A stretch of DNA of 6,973 nucleotides from Prevotellaceae bacterium (GTDB lineage Bacteria; Bacteroidota; Bacteroidia; Bacteroidales; UBA932): contig JAISDR010000253.1 in NCBI GenBank assembly GCA_031264645.1, forward strand, positions 1 through 6,973, in the 5' to 3' direction. Below the pieces are notes generated by a model that worked only from the letters and a program-made list of their open reading frames with translations, was not told the DNA's origin and searched no databases. Shown one piece after another: positions 1-6,852 of the stretch. The position numbers and the translations under genes are program-made. How positions within the stretch are numbered: position 1 is the first letter of the stretch; each line of letters opens with the position of its first letter.

Positions 1-31
1 GACAATCATATTCGATATTCGATTTTTTATC

Positions 32-39
32 TAACTTTG
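32..39 (+). promoter_or_regulatory. Candidate Bacteroidetes -7 promoter box for the four-gene operon
   Basis: TAACTTTG at this position matches the Bacteroidetes primary-sigma -7 consensus TAnnTTTG exactly. No clear -33 TTTG is visible at the expected distance; TTCG at 11-14 is the nearest, with 17 nt between the boxes, so the -33 half is weak. Transcription would begin near position 46. That leaves almost no leader before the ATG at 51 but about 29 nt before the ATG at 75, and so supports the later start for the downstream gene. Confidence 0.4.
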
Positions 40-74
40 CGGATTCAAAAATGTTGTATTATAGTCGTAATTCT

Positions 75-2384
75 ATGAATATAAAGTTAAAGAAGAGGTT
101 TATCGGATTTATTTGGGGAGTAGCCTTATTTCCTTTTGTATTTCTTTTACTGATGATTATTCTGATAAACTGGGGGGTATTTGGGAAGATGCCGACATTC
201 GAGCAGCTGGAGAATCCGCAGAGCGAACTTGCCACCGAAGTATATGCCGAAGACGGGAACGGGAACTATACCCTTCTGGGAAAGTTTGCCCTGAAAAACC
301 GATCGCATATTGAATATAAGGAACTGTCGCCGAATCTGATCAAGGCGCTTGTTGCAACCGAAGACGTCCGGTTTGTGAAACATTCGGGGATTGACTACCG
401 AAGTCTGGCGCGCGTACTTTTCAAGACCGTCCTCGGAAGAAACGACAAGTACGGAGGCGGAAGCACCATCACCCAGCAGCTCGCGCTGAACCTCTATTCG
501 GAACGGAGCAGCAACAGAATCAAGCGGGTAATACAGAAGCTGCAGGAATGGGTTACCGCGGTCAATCTGGAAAAGAACTACACCAAATCGGAGATAATCA
601 CCATGTATTTCAACACCATTCCCTTCGGTTACGAATCGTACGGCATCCGCACCGCCGCGCAGACATACTTCAACAAGCTCCCCGCCGAACTGAGCGTCGA
701 GGAATCGGCTCTGATGGTGGGACTTCTGAACGCTCCCTCGTGGTACAATCCCGTGAAGCATCCCCAGCGCGCAAAGGACAGGCGGAATGTCGTCCTCTCG
801 CAGATGCTGAAATACGGATACATGGCAAAGAAGGATTACGATTCCATCTCGAAACTCGACATAAAGCTGAATTTCAAGCTCACAAACCACAACACCGGCT
901 ACGGAACGTATTTCAGGGAACTGCTCAGGCAGGTGATGAAAATGCAGAAGCCCGACATAAAGAACTACCGGTTCAAGACCCGCGAAGACTATGTCGCCGA
1001 TTCGATACAGTGGGAAATCAACGACCTCTACGGATGGTGCAACAAGAATCTGGTCAACGGAAAGCCCTACAATATCGACCGTGACGGGCTGAAAATCTAT
1101 ACCACCATAAACGCGAAAATGCAGCAGTATGCCGAGGAAGCCGTCGTGGAACACCTCTCGAAAACGATTCAGCCGCAGTTTAACGATTCGAAAAGATACC
1201 GGAAACGCTTCCCGTTTTCAAACAACATGAAGGAATCGGACATCAACGAAAGCATCAGGAGGGCAATGAGAGCCAGCGACCGTTACCAGAAACTGAAAAG
1301 CGCCGGATATTCGGAATCCGAAATAATGAAAAGCTTTGACGACACGCTTCAGATGACCGTCTTTTCGTGGAAAGCGAAAAACCGCGAAACCGACACGCTG
1401 ATGACCCCGCGGGACTCAATATGGTACTACAAGTCGATACTCCGGGCGGCGTTCATGGCTATCGAGCCGAATACCGGACGGATAAAGGCATACGTCGGAG
1501 GTCCCGACTTCAAGTATTTCAAGTTCGACAACGCATGGCAGGGACGCAGGCAGATCGGCTCCACGGTCAAGCCCTTTCTCTACACCCTTGCGTTTCAGGA
1601 AGGATGGACGCCATGCTCCAAAGTCCTTAACAACACGCAGGTCATCCCCCTGCCCGAAGGCGGAATATGGTCGCCGAAAACATCCGAAAAGGAAGAATAC
1701 ATAGGCAAGGAAATCACCCTGAAGCTCGCCCTCGCGCTGAGCAGCAACAACGTGTCGGCGTATCTGATACAGCGTCTCGTGCCCCACAATCTGGCAAAGC
1801 TCTGTCACGACTTCGGTCTCACGGGATACATGGATCCCACGCCTGCCATCTGCGTCGGCTCTTCGGACATGTCGCTTTTCGAGATGACCTCCGCCTACAA
1901 CGTCTTCCCGAGCAAGGGAATGTACACCTTTCCCTTCTTCGTGTCGCACATAGAGGACAGGCACGGAAACAGGCTTGCCAGCTTTGTGCCGGCGCCGCAG
2001 GAGGTGATAAACGAAAATACGGCTTACCTGACGGTCAACGTCATGCAGGGCGTTACGATGGGCGGAACGGGTACGCGGGTGCGTAACTATGTCCCCTATT
2101 CGATGGACGTCGCCGGCAAGACGGGAACGACAAACAACAACTCCGACGGCTGGTTCATCGGCTACGTCCCGAAACTCACTACCGGCGTATGGATCGGAAA
2201 CGAGGACAGAGGCTCGTACCTGCTGGGCGACGGAGCCAGAATGTCCCTGCCGATATGGGGTCTGTTCATGAAAAAGGTGCTCGCCGACAAAAATATACCC
2301 ATACGGGAAACGGACAAGTTCGACATCCCCGCAAACATGGACATGTCAAACCTTAACTGTTCCGAAGAAAGTACATCCGACTGA
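75..2384 (+). CDS. mrcA: Class A penicillin-binding protein, PBP1A type (bifunctional glycosyltransferase/transpeptidase)
   Basis: This inner-membrane enzyme polymerises lipid II into glycan strands and cross-links their stem peptides in the periplasm. Numbering is from the ATG at 75 (769 aa). A basic N-terminus and a membrane helix (about 9-31) anchor it. The GT51 glycosyltransferase domain shows EDVRFVKHSG (catalytic Glu96), GGSTITQQLALNL (from G128) and EIITMYFN (Glu173). The transpeptidase domain has all three motifs: STVK (nucleophile S496, K499), SSN (556-558) and KTGT (682-685). Length is normal for the family and nothing is missing. An in-frame ATG at 51 would add 8 residues (MLYYSRNS). 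The later start is preferred because the candidate promoter at 32-39 would leave the first ATG virtually leaderless and because MNIKLKKRF is a typical basic lead-in to the helix. The reading frame has no stop back to the window edge, so an even earlier non-ATG start is not excluded. It is probably the first gene of an operon, overlapping the next gene by 1 nt. Confidence 0.95.
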   Translation: MNIKLKKRFIGFIWGVALFPFVFLLLMIILINWGVFGKMPTFEQLENPQSELATEVYAEDGNGNYTLLGKFALKNRSHIEYKELSPNLIKALVATEDVRFVKHSGIDYRSLARVLFKTVLGRNDKYGGGSTITQQLALNLYSERSSNRIKRVIQKLQEWVTAVNLEKNYTKSEIITMYFNTIPFGYESYGIRTAAQTYFNKLPAELSVEESALMVGLLNAPSWYNPVKHPQRAKDRRNVVLSQMLKYGYMAKKDYDSISKLDIKLNFKLTNHNTGYGTYFRELLRQVMKMQKPDIKNYRFKTREDYVADSIQWEINDLYGWCNKNLVNGKPYNIDRDGLKIYTTINAKMQQYAEEAVVEHLSKTIQPQFNDSKRYRKRFPFSNNMKESDINESIRRAMRASDRYQKLKSAGYSESEIMKSFDDTLQMTVFSWKAKNRETDTLMTPRDSIWYYKSILRAAFMAIEPNTGRIKAYVGGPDFKYFKFDNAWQGRRQIGSTVKPFLYTLAFQEGWTPCSKVLNNTQVIPLPEGGIWSPKTSEKEEYIGKEITLKLALALSSNNVSAYLIQRLVPHNLAKLCHDFGLTGYMDPTPAICVGSSDMSLFEMTSAYNVFPSKGMYTFPFFVSHIEDRHGNRLASFVPAPQEVINENTAYLTVNVMQGVTMGGTGTRVRNYVPYSMDVAGKTGTTNNNSDGWFIGYVPKLTTGVWIGNEDRGSYLLGDGARMSLPIWGLFMKKVLADKNIPIRETDKFDIPANMDMSNLNCSEESTSD

Positions 2385-3262
2385 TGGGCTGTATAAAAAC
2401 ATACCGGCTGTGGGCGGCGCTTGCCCTGCTTTCGTCATGCGGAGAACGCGTTACGGTCAGCGACCTCGATTCGCTGGGACTGAAGTACAGGGTAAAGTCC
2501 GTGGACGAAAGTTTTTATATCGCGGACAGCCGTTTCGACAGCATCGTCCTGACAAAGAAACTCTATCAGTACAGATACCGGTTTCATTATGACAGCAGAT
2601 ATAAATCGGTGGAAAAGACGCTGTTTCCCGACAGTTTCGCATCTGCCGATTCGCTTTTAAACGTCCCGGAACAGGATTCCACGGAATCATTTCCACATTC
2701 ATTCAAGGAGCCTGAATACTGTTTTGTAAACTACAGATACGCTTCGGATTCCCTGACGGTTCTGGAAATACTTGACGCGCGGGGCGGTTTGACGGGACGC
2801 ATTGAGAGGAAATACGGGGGCGGACGGCTGCTTTCCGAAGAAAGATATTCGGAATCGGGCAGCCTGCTGTCGAAATCGGGATTCCGGTACGATTCGCGCC
2901 ACAGGCTGACAAACAGTACCGTATTTTACGAAAACGGATATCTGGAAACAGACTGTGCATACTCTGCGGGCGAAAAGCTTGAGTCGGGCGGCGAGTTTAA
3001 TTACCGCTACAAATTTGACATAAACGGAAGGATTTCAAGTAAACAGACATACCGCGGCGTCTCTCCCGTCGCCGAAAGGCATTTTAAGTATAACGGCTTC
3101 GGGGATTTGATAATGACGCACGAAACCGGCATGGACGGGACTGTCGGTAAAACCGTTTATGAATATGAATACGACGCCCTCAACAACTGGACGCTCTGCG
3201 TGGAATACAGCTGCACGGGCAATATTTTTGTACGTAAAAGAGAAATAACATACTATAACTGA
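2384..3262 (+). CDS. Uncharacterised YD-repeat lipoprotein
   Basis: This 292-residue protein is not a recognised named gene. The N-terminus is a short lipoprotein signal peptide ending in a lipobox LLSSC, with Cys19 as the likely lipidated residue, so the mature protein should sit on the periplasmic face of an envelope membrane. The residues after Cys (GERVT) do not form an obvious acidic surface-export signal. The body carries degenerate YD/RHS-like repeats of the form [YF]x[YF][DN]xxgr: about 65-81, 141-159, 167-185, 209-225, 234-252 and 261-275, the last reading YEYDALNNW. Such repeats form beta-strand-rich structures; no catalytic motif is visible. The start ATG overlaps the stop of the PBP gene (TGATG), indicating translational coupling, and the rel gene follows after 6 nt. 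A role near the PBP in the envelope is an inference from position only. Confidence 0.85.
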   Translation: MGCIKTYRLWAALALLSSCGERVTVSDLDSLGLKYRVKSVDESFYIADSRFDSIVLTKKLYQYRYRFHYDSRYKSVEKTLFPDSFASADSLLNVPEQDSTESFPHSFKEPEYCFVNYRYASDSLTVLEILDARGGLTGRIERKYGGGRLLSEERYSESGSLLSKSGFRYDSRHRLTNSTVFYENGYLETDCAYSAGEKLESGGEFNYRYKFDINGRISSKQTYRGVSPVAERHFKYNGFGDLIMTHETGMDGTVGKTVYEYEYDALNNWTLCVEYSCTGNIFVRKREITYYN

Positions 3263-3268
3263 AAGGAT

Positions 3269-5545
3269 ATGCAAACATCGTCATCACAGACATCCGGCGA
3301 AAAAAGGCAGATAAAAAGGCAGCTCGAAGAATTGCTGTCGAGCTGTCCGGACTGTAGCGAAGAAGCCGTTGCAAGGATTCGCAAGGCTTTTGATTTTGCC
3401 AATCATGCCCACATGGGAGTGCGCCGCAAGTCGGGCGAGCCATATATCATACATCCCCTGTCCGTCGCCATGATTGCGGTGAAGGAAATCGGGCTGGGCG
3501 AAGACGCAATATGCGCAGCCCTGCTTCACGACGTCGTCGAGGACGCCGACTTTACGGTCGAGGACATACGCTTCAGCTTCGGGGACAAGGTCGCCGAACT
3601 TGTAGACGGACTGACCAAAATCGACGGCGTTTTCGACAAGACGCAGTCGAAGCAGGCGGAGAATTTCAAGAAAATACTCTTTACACTGATTACCGATATC
3701 AATGTCATACTGATTAAGCTCGCCGACAGGCTGCACAACATGCGGACGCTCGACGCCATGTCCGAAAAGAAACAGCTGCAGATTGCAGGCGAGACATTCT
3801 ACCTGTTCGCGCCGCTGGCTGAAAGGCTGGGCTTCTACGAAATCAAGTCGGAACTCGAGGATCTCAGTCTTAAATACTACGAACCGGCGGCTTACAGGGA
3901 CATCAGGGAGAAAATCGACAGGAAGGCAGCCGAAAGCGAAACGTTTATCAATGATTTCGAAACCCCGATTATCGCAAAGCTCAGGGAAGCCGAAATCGAA
4001 TTTGTGATAAGCAGCCGCTTCAAGTCGGTGTACTCGATATGGCGCAAGATGCAGACCAAAAACGTGCCCTTCAACGAAGTGTACGACCTGTTTGCAATAC
4101 GCATAGTGTTCAAGCCCAACAGCAATCTCCCCGAACGGACGCAGTGCTGGGCTATATATTCGCTGATTACGGAGATATACCGCCCCAAGCTGGAACGGCT
4201 CAGGGACTGGGTCGGCACGCCGAAAGCCAACGGCTACGAGGCTTTGCACTGTACGCTCATGGGTCCCGGAGGGGTCTGGGTCGAGGTGCAGATTAAGACC
4301 GAACGGATGGACGATATTGCCGAAAGGGGCATCGCCGCCCACTGGAAATACAAGACGGAGGGACAGTCGAAAAATGAGTTTGACAACTGGCTGCAGCAGG
4401 TGAGGGAAAATTTCATGACCAACGACGAAAGCGCCGAAACGTTTGTCACCCGCTTCAAGACAAGCCTCCTCCAGCCCGAAATATACGTGTTTACCCCAAA
4501 GGGCGAACAGCGAAAGCTGCCGAAAGGCTCCACCGTTCTCGATTTTGCATACGATATCCATACGCATATCGGAAATCATGCCATCGCCGCCAAGGTCAAC
4601 TACAAGCTCGTCCCGCTGAATCATGTCCTGAAAAGTACCGATCAGGTGGAAATCATTACCACTCGCTCGCAAAAGCCAAAAAAGGAATGGATCGACTTCG
4701 TTACGACGGTCAAGGCAAAAAACATGATCAAGACGGCGCTGAAATCCGAGGTGAAGGAACACGGCAAGAAAGGCAGGGAAATAATCGACCGCAAACTCGC
4801 CGAACTCGGAATACAGCCAAGCGCAAGAACGTACCGAAAGCTTATCGACGCGTACAGGCAGACGAACAAGGAGGAAATGTTCAGCAATGTGGGCGCAGGA
4901 CTGCTGATTCTCGACGATTTCAATAAGAAGATAAGGGAAAATACTCCCCAGAAATGGGTGCAGTACTGGGGCATGCAGCTCGGTTTCAGCGGACGTAGCA
5001 AAATCAGCAATCTGAGAAAGATTGTCGAGGAAAGACAGCAGCAACAGCAGATAAGTGAAAAGACAGGGAAAATCGACACGAAATCAACTTACCTCCTGAA
5101 GGACGACCTTTCATACAAAATCGCCGAGTGCTGCAAGCCTATTCCCGGAGACGAAATTATCGGATTCACCGACAGCGAGGCTTCCACGATAACCGTCCAT
5201 AAACGGAAATGCGAGACGGCAATGAAACTCGCGGCTCAGCACGCCGAAAAAATCGTCAACGCCCAGTGGAGCGTCCACAAGATTCTCTCGTTCCTCGCAG
5301 TGCTGGAAATAAGGGGTATCGACAGAATCGGAATCCTGAAGGACCTGACCGATATCATCGCCGACCGCCTTAGCGTCAATATCCGAAAACTGAATATCGA
5401 AAGCCATGACGGTATCTTCGAAGGATATATCGAACTGTATGTGCACGACCTCGACGACCTTAATAAACTGATAAGCGCCGTGCAGCAAATCAAAGGAATG
5501 GATAGCGTTAAACGGGTGGAAAACCCTTCCTCGAGGGAATTGTAA
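3269..5545 (+). CDS. rel: Bifunctional (p)ppGpp synthetase/hydrolase, RelA/SpoT (Rel) family
   Basis: This cytoplasmic stringent-response enzyme makes (p)ppGpp from ATP and GTP/GDP and hydrolyses it back. It has 758 residues and the full long-RSH architecture. The HD hydrolase domain keeps its metal and catalytic residues: H62 (IIHPLS), H87-D88 with E91-D92 (HDVVED), and D153 and N157 (LADRLHN). The synthetase domain has RFKSVYSIWRKM (R250, K252), D273 in YDLFAIRI, GTPKANGYEALH and E339 in EVQIKT. A TGS domain follows (about 403-464), then the Cys-Cys region (C621-C622, with a later HKRKCE) and a C-terminal ACT/RRM domain (about 675-752). Because both active sites look intact it should act in both directions, unlike hydrolase-dead RelA. 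A glutamine run at 590-594 lies in the linker before the Cys region. A GGA sits only 1 nt before the ATG, too close to be a normal Shine-Dalgarno. It is the third gene of the likely operon. Confidence 0.96.
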   Translation: MQTSSSQTSGEKRQIKRQLEELLSSCPDCSEEAVARIRKAFDFANHAHMGVRRKSGEPYIIHPLSVAMIAVKEIGLGEDAICAALLHDVVEDADFTVEDIRFSFGDKVAELVDGLTKIDGVFDKTQSKQAENFKKILFTLITDINVILIKLADRLHNMRTLDAMSEKKQLQIAGETFYLFAPLAERLGFYEIKSELEDLSLKYYEPAAYRDIREKIDRKAAESETFINDFETPIIAKLREAEIEFVISSRFKSVYSIWRKMQTKNVPFNEVYDLFAIRIVFKPNSNLPERTQCWAIYSLITEIYRPKLERLRDWVGTPKANGYEALHCTLMGPGGVWVEVQIKTERMDDIAERGIAAHWKYKTEGQSKNEFDNWLQQVRENFMTNDESAETFVTRFKTSLLQPEIYVFTPKGEQRKLPKGSTVLDFAYDIHTHIGNHAIAAKVNYKLVPLNHVLKSTDQVEIITTRSQKPKKEWIDFVTTVKAKNMIKTALKSEVKEHGKKGREIIDRKLAELGIQPSARTYRKLIDAYRQTNKEEMFSNVGAGLLILDDFNKKIRENTPQKWVQYWGMQLGFSGRSKISNLRKIVEERQQQQQISEKTGKIDTKSTYLLKDDLSYKIAECCKPIPGDEIIGFTDSEASTITVHKRKCETAMKLAAQHAEKIVNAQWSVHKILSFLAVLEIRGIDRIGILKDLTDIIADRLSVNIRKLNIESHDGIFEGYIELYVHDLDDLNKLISAVQQIKGMDSVKRVENPSSREL

Positions 5546-5553
5546 ATGCGAAT

Positions 5554-6372
5554 ATGAAGACAAGACTGTTTTTTATTATGATTTTTACTTTTGTTTCAGC
5601 ATCTGTTTTTGCGGCAAAAGTTGATACTGTGAGAGTTTTCAGCAAATCCATGAAGAAGGAAATTCCAGTGGTAATCGTTACTCCCGACGCTTATTCGAGG
5701 CAGAAATCTTATCCTGTAAGCTACCTGCTGCACGGATACAGCGACAGTTATAAAGGATGGATAAACGGCGTTCCCGAAATTAAGACGCTGGCGGATGAAT
5801 ACAATATGATTTTTGTGAATCCGGACGGAGGATTTTCCAGCTGGTATTTCGACAGTCCCGTAGACGAATCTTCTCGCTACGAAACATTTATTTCAGGGGA
5901 ACTTATAGCCTTTATCGACACAAACTATTCAACAAAAGCGTCGCCGAAAGGCAGGGCAATTACCGGATTGAGCATGGGCGGACACGGCGCCCTGTATCTT
6001 GCCTTCCGTCATCAGGATATTTTCGGAGCCGCAGGAAGCACGAGCGGAGGAGTAGATATCCGTCCGTTTCCCAAAAACTGGGATATCGAAAAACGTTTAG
6101 GCTCATATTCCGAAAATCCCGAAAACTGGGAAAAAAACACGGTAATCAACATGCTGCATCTGCTTGTACCCAACTCACTGGCTTTGATTATCGACTGCGG
6201 AACATCAGATTTTTTCTACACGGTAAACTGTCAGCTGCACGAAAAATTGCTGGAACGAAATATCCCCCACGATTTCATTGCCCGCCCCGGAAGCCACAAT
6301 TGGGATTATTGGAGAAATTCAATCAAATATCAGCTGTTGTTTTTTCACAATTATTTTGAAAAACAAAAATGA
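5554..6372 (+). CDS. Secreted alpha/beta-hydrolase esterase (esterase D / antigen 85 / feruloyl-esterase fold)
   Basis: This 272-residue protein starts with a cleavable Sec signal peptide; cleavage is likely after VFA at residue 20, placing it in the periplasm or outside. The fold is shown by the oxyanion-hole segment YLLHGYSDS and the nucleophile elbow GLSMGG (S140). The acid is probably D219 in DCGTSDFF (D214 is the alternative), and the catalytic histidine is H248 in GSHNWDYW. These are the signatures of the esterase D/putative esterase family, which includes S-formylglutathione hydrolase, acetyl-xylan and feruloyl esterases and mycolyltransferases. With a signal peptide, an acyl ester on a polysaccharide or other envelope/diet substrate is more likely than formylglutathione, but the substrate cannot be read from the sequence. 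The gene starts 8 nt after the rel stop and is probably the last of the operon. It is visibly more AT-rich at its start than the genes before it. No Shine-Dalgarno is seen. Confidence 0.9.
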   Translation: MKTRLFFIMIFTFVSASVFAAKVDTVRVFSKSMKKEIPVVIVTPDAYSRQKSYPVSYLLHGYSDSYKGWINGVPEIKTLADEYNMIFVNPDGGFSSWYFDSPVDESSRYETFISGELIAFIDTNYSTKASPKGRAITGLSMGGHGALYLAFRHQDIFGAAGSTSGGVDIRPFPKNWDIEKRLGSYSENPENWEKNTVINMLHLLVPNSLALIIDCGTSDFFYTVNCQLHEKLLERNIPHDFIARPGSHNWDYWRNSIKYQLLFFHNYFEKQK

Positions 6373-6424
6373 GACGCATGTGGAATTTTCACATTCGATT
6401 CGGTGAAAGGTTTGGGTGAGATTC

Positions 6425-6444
6425 CCCTACCCTACCCTACCCTG
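6425..6444. repeat. CCCTA pentanucleotide tract (about four units)
   Basis: Three perfect CCCTA units are followed by a variant CCCTG. Short tandem pentamers can vary in length by slipped-strand mispairing. This one lies 53 bp past the esterase stop and outside any gene, so any effect would be on transcript ends or spacing, not on a reading frame. Confidence 0.85.
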
Positions 6445-6450
6445 TCCGGC

Positions 6451-6494
6451 GAATTAACAAATTGAGTATTCCCGTCGAAGACCTCCAGAAAGAG
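6451..6494. repeat. Degenerate unit of the palindrome array
   Basis: The segment just before the first perfect palindrome resembles a decayed array unit. GAATTA at 6451 matches the start of the palindrome but its second arm is eroded. TTCCCG (6469-6474), a GAAGACCTCCA similar to the GGAGACTCCA of the spacers, and GAGAATTACAC then follow in the order of a normal unit. It is 44 bp long rather than 42. The match was made by eye and is approximate. Confidence 0.45.
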
Positions 6495-6637
6495 AATTAC
6501 ACAGTGTAATTTTGTTCCCGGAGACTCCATGGACAGAATTACACTGTGTAATTCTCTTCCCGGAGACTCCATGGACAGAATTACACTGTGTAATTTTGTT
6601 CCCAGAGACTCCATGGACAGAATTACACAGTGTAATT
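6495..6637. repeat. Tandem array: 17-bp perfect palindrome, four copies at exact 42-bp period
   Basis: AATTACACWGTGTAATT occurs at 6495-6511, 6537-6553, 6579-6595 and 6621-6637, each a perfect 8+1+8 palindrome whose only difference is the central base (A, T, T, A). The three 25-bp spacers (6512-6536, 6554-6578, 6596-6620) are nearly identical, differing at only a few bases in their first ten positions. Each spacer contains two more palindromes, GGAGACTCC (GAGACTC in the third) and TCCATGGA. The period of 42 bp equals four helical turns at 10.5 bp per turn, so all palindromes face the same side of the DNA. It could be an operator array for a dimeric regulator, a hairpin-forming repetitive intergenic element, or a repeated transcript-end structure. 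Confidence 0.95.
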
Positions 6638-6693
6638 TGCCATACGTCGGGCAATGCCGGCAGAATGTGAGCCGCGCTATCCGCCGTCATGAC

Positions 6694-6727
6694 TTTGGAC
6701 AAACATTAAAAACAATTCGTATATTTG
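6694..6727 (+). promoter_or_regulatory. Candidate Bacteroidetes promoter for the AAA ATPase gene
   Basis: TATATTTG at 6720-6727 fits the -7 consensus TAnnTTTG, and TTTG at 6694-6697 could be the -33 box. The spacing of 22 nt between them is slightly longer than the usual 19-21. Transcription would begin near 6734, giving a leader of about 120 nt before the ATG at 6857. A second, weaker candidate is TATATTTC at 6808-6815, which lacks a -33 match. The palindrome array ends about 57 bp upstream of the -33 box, where an activator or repressor site could act. Confidence 0.4.
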
Positions 6728-6735
6728 CGCAAAAT

Positions 6736-6751
6736 ATCTATTATGATAGAT
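6736..6751 (+). other. Small AT-rich hairpin at the predicted 5' end of the leader
   Basis: ATCTAT and ATAGAT form a perfect 6-bp inverted repeat around a TATG loop. If transcription begins near 6734, this hairpin would lie at the very 5' end of the ATPase mRNA, where such structures can slow decay. The stem is short and AT-rich, so chance is quite possible. Confidence 0.3.
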
Positions 6752-6824
6752 GAGGTATAAAGTTGATATTACAATATATATGCATAAAAGTGGATGCTAT
6801 AAATTCATATATTTCCGAAGCTGT

Positions 6825-6852
6825 ACTTCAGTTTATCATGATAAAACGAAGT
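6825..6852. promoter_or_regulatory. 28-bp near-palindrome directly before the ATPase start codon
   Basis: A perfect 14-bp core palindrome TTTATCATGATAAA (6832-6845) is flanked by a 2x2 mismatch and then by matching arms ACTTC (6825-6829) and GAAGT (6848-6852); 24 of 28 positions are symmetric. It ends 4 bp before the ATG at 6857. As DNA it could be an operator for a dimeric regulator. As RNA it would fold into a two-part stem with a CATG loop beside the start codon and could limit ribosome access. The symmetry is seen in the sequence; the function is inferred. Confidence 0.55.

Noticed and set aside
147..1154. 335-codon open frame on the minus strand
   Set aside because: It lies inside the PBP1A gene opposite conserved glycosyltransferase motifs and has no recognisable protein features.
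3284..5044. 586-codon open frame on the minus strand
   Set aside because: It lies wholly inside the rel gene, whose domains and catalytic residues are intact on the plus strand. Its translation shows no recognisable domain; it is an antisense shadow of codon bias.
5546..5557. Tiny ATG CGA ATA TGA reading frame between rel and the esterase, its stop overlapping the esterase start
   Set aside because: Three codons arising in an 8-nt gap are expected by chance and nothing supports translation.
6387..6408. Rho-independent terminator after the esterase gene
   Set aside because: The stem is only about 6 bp, AT-rich, has a 10-nt loop and is not followed by a T-run, so I do not call it a terminator.
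6495..6637. Possible CRISPR array, given regular repeats and spacers
   Set aside because: The 25-bp spacers are almost identical to each other, there are only four units, the 17-bp repeats are shorter than usual CRISPR repeats, and no cas gene is present in the window.
6432..6702. Two minus-strand open frames (6432-6614 and 6454-6702) encoding repeated peptides
   Set aside because: Their content is the 42-bp DNA repeat read in frame. The unit is open in four of six frames, so an open frame is expected without selection, and the peptides show no domain.
6529..6753. Plus-strand 74-codon open frame across the array
   Set aside because: It starts within the repeat and runs through non-repeat DNA and over the candidate promoter, with no sign of coding constraint.
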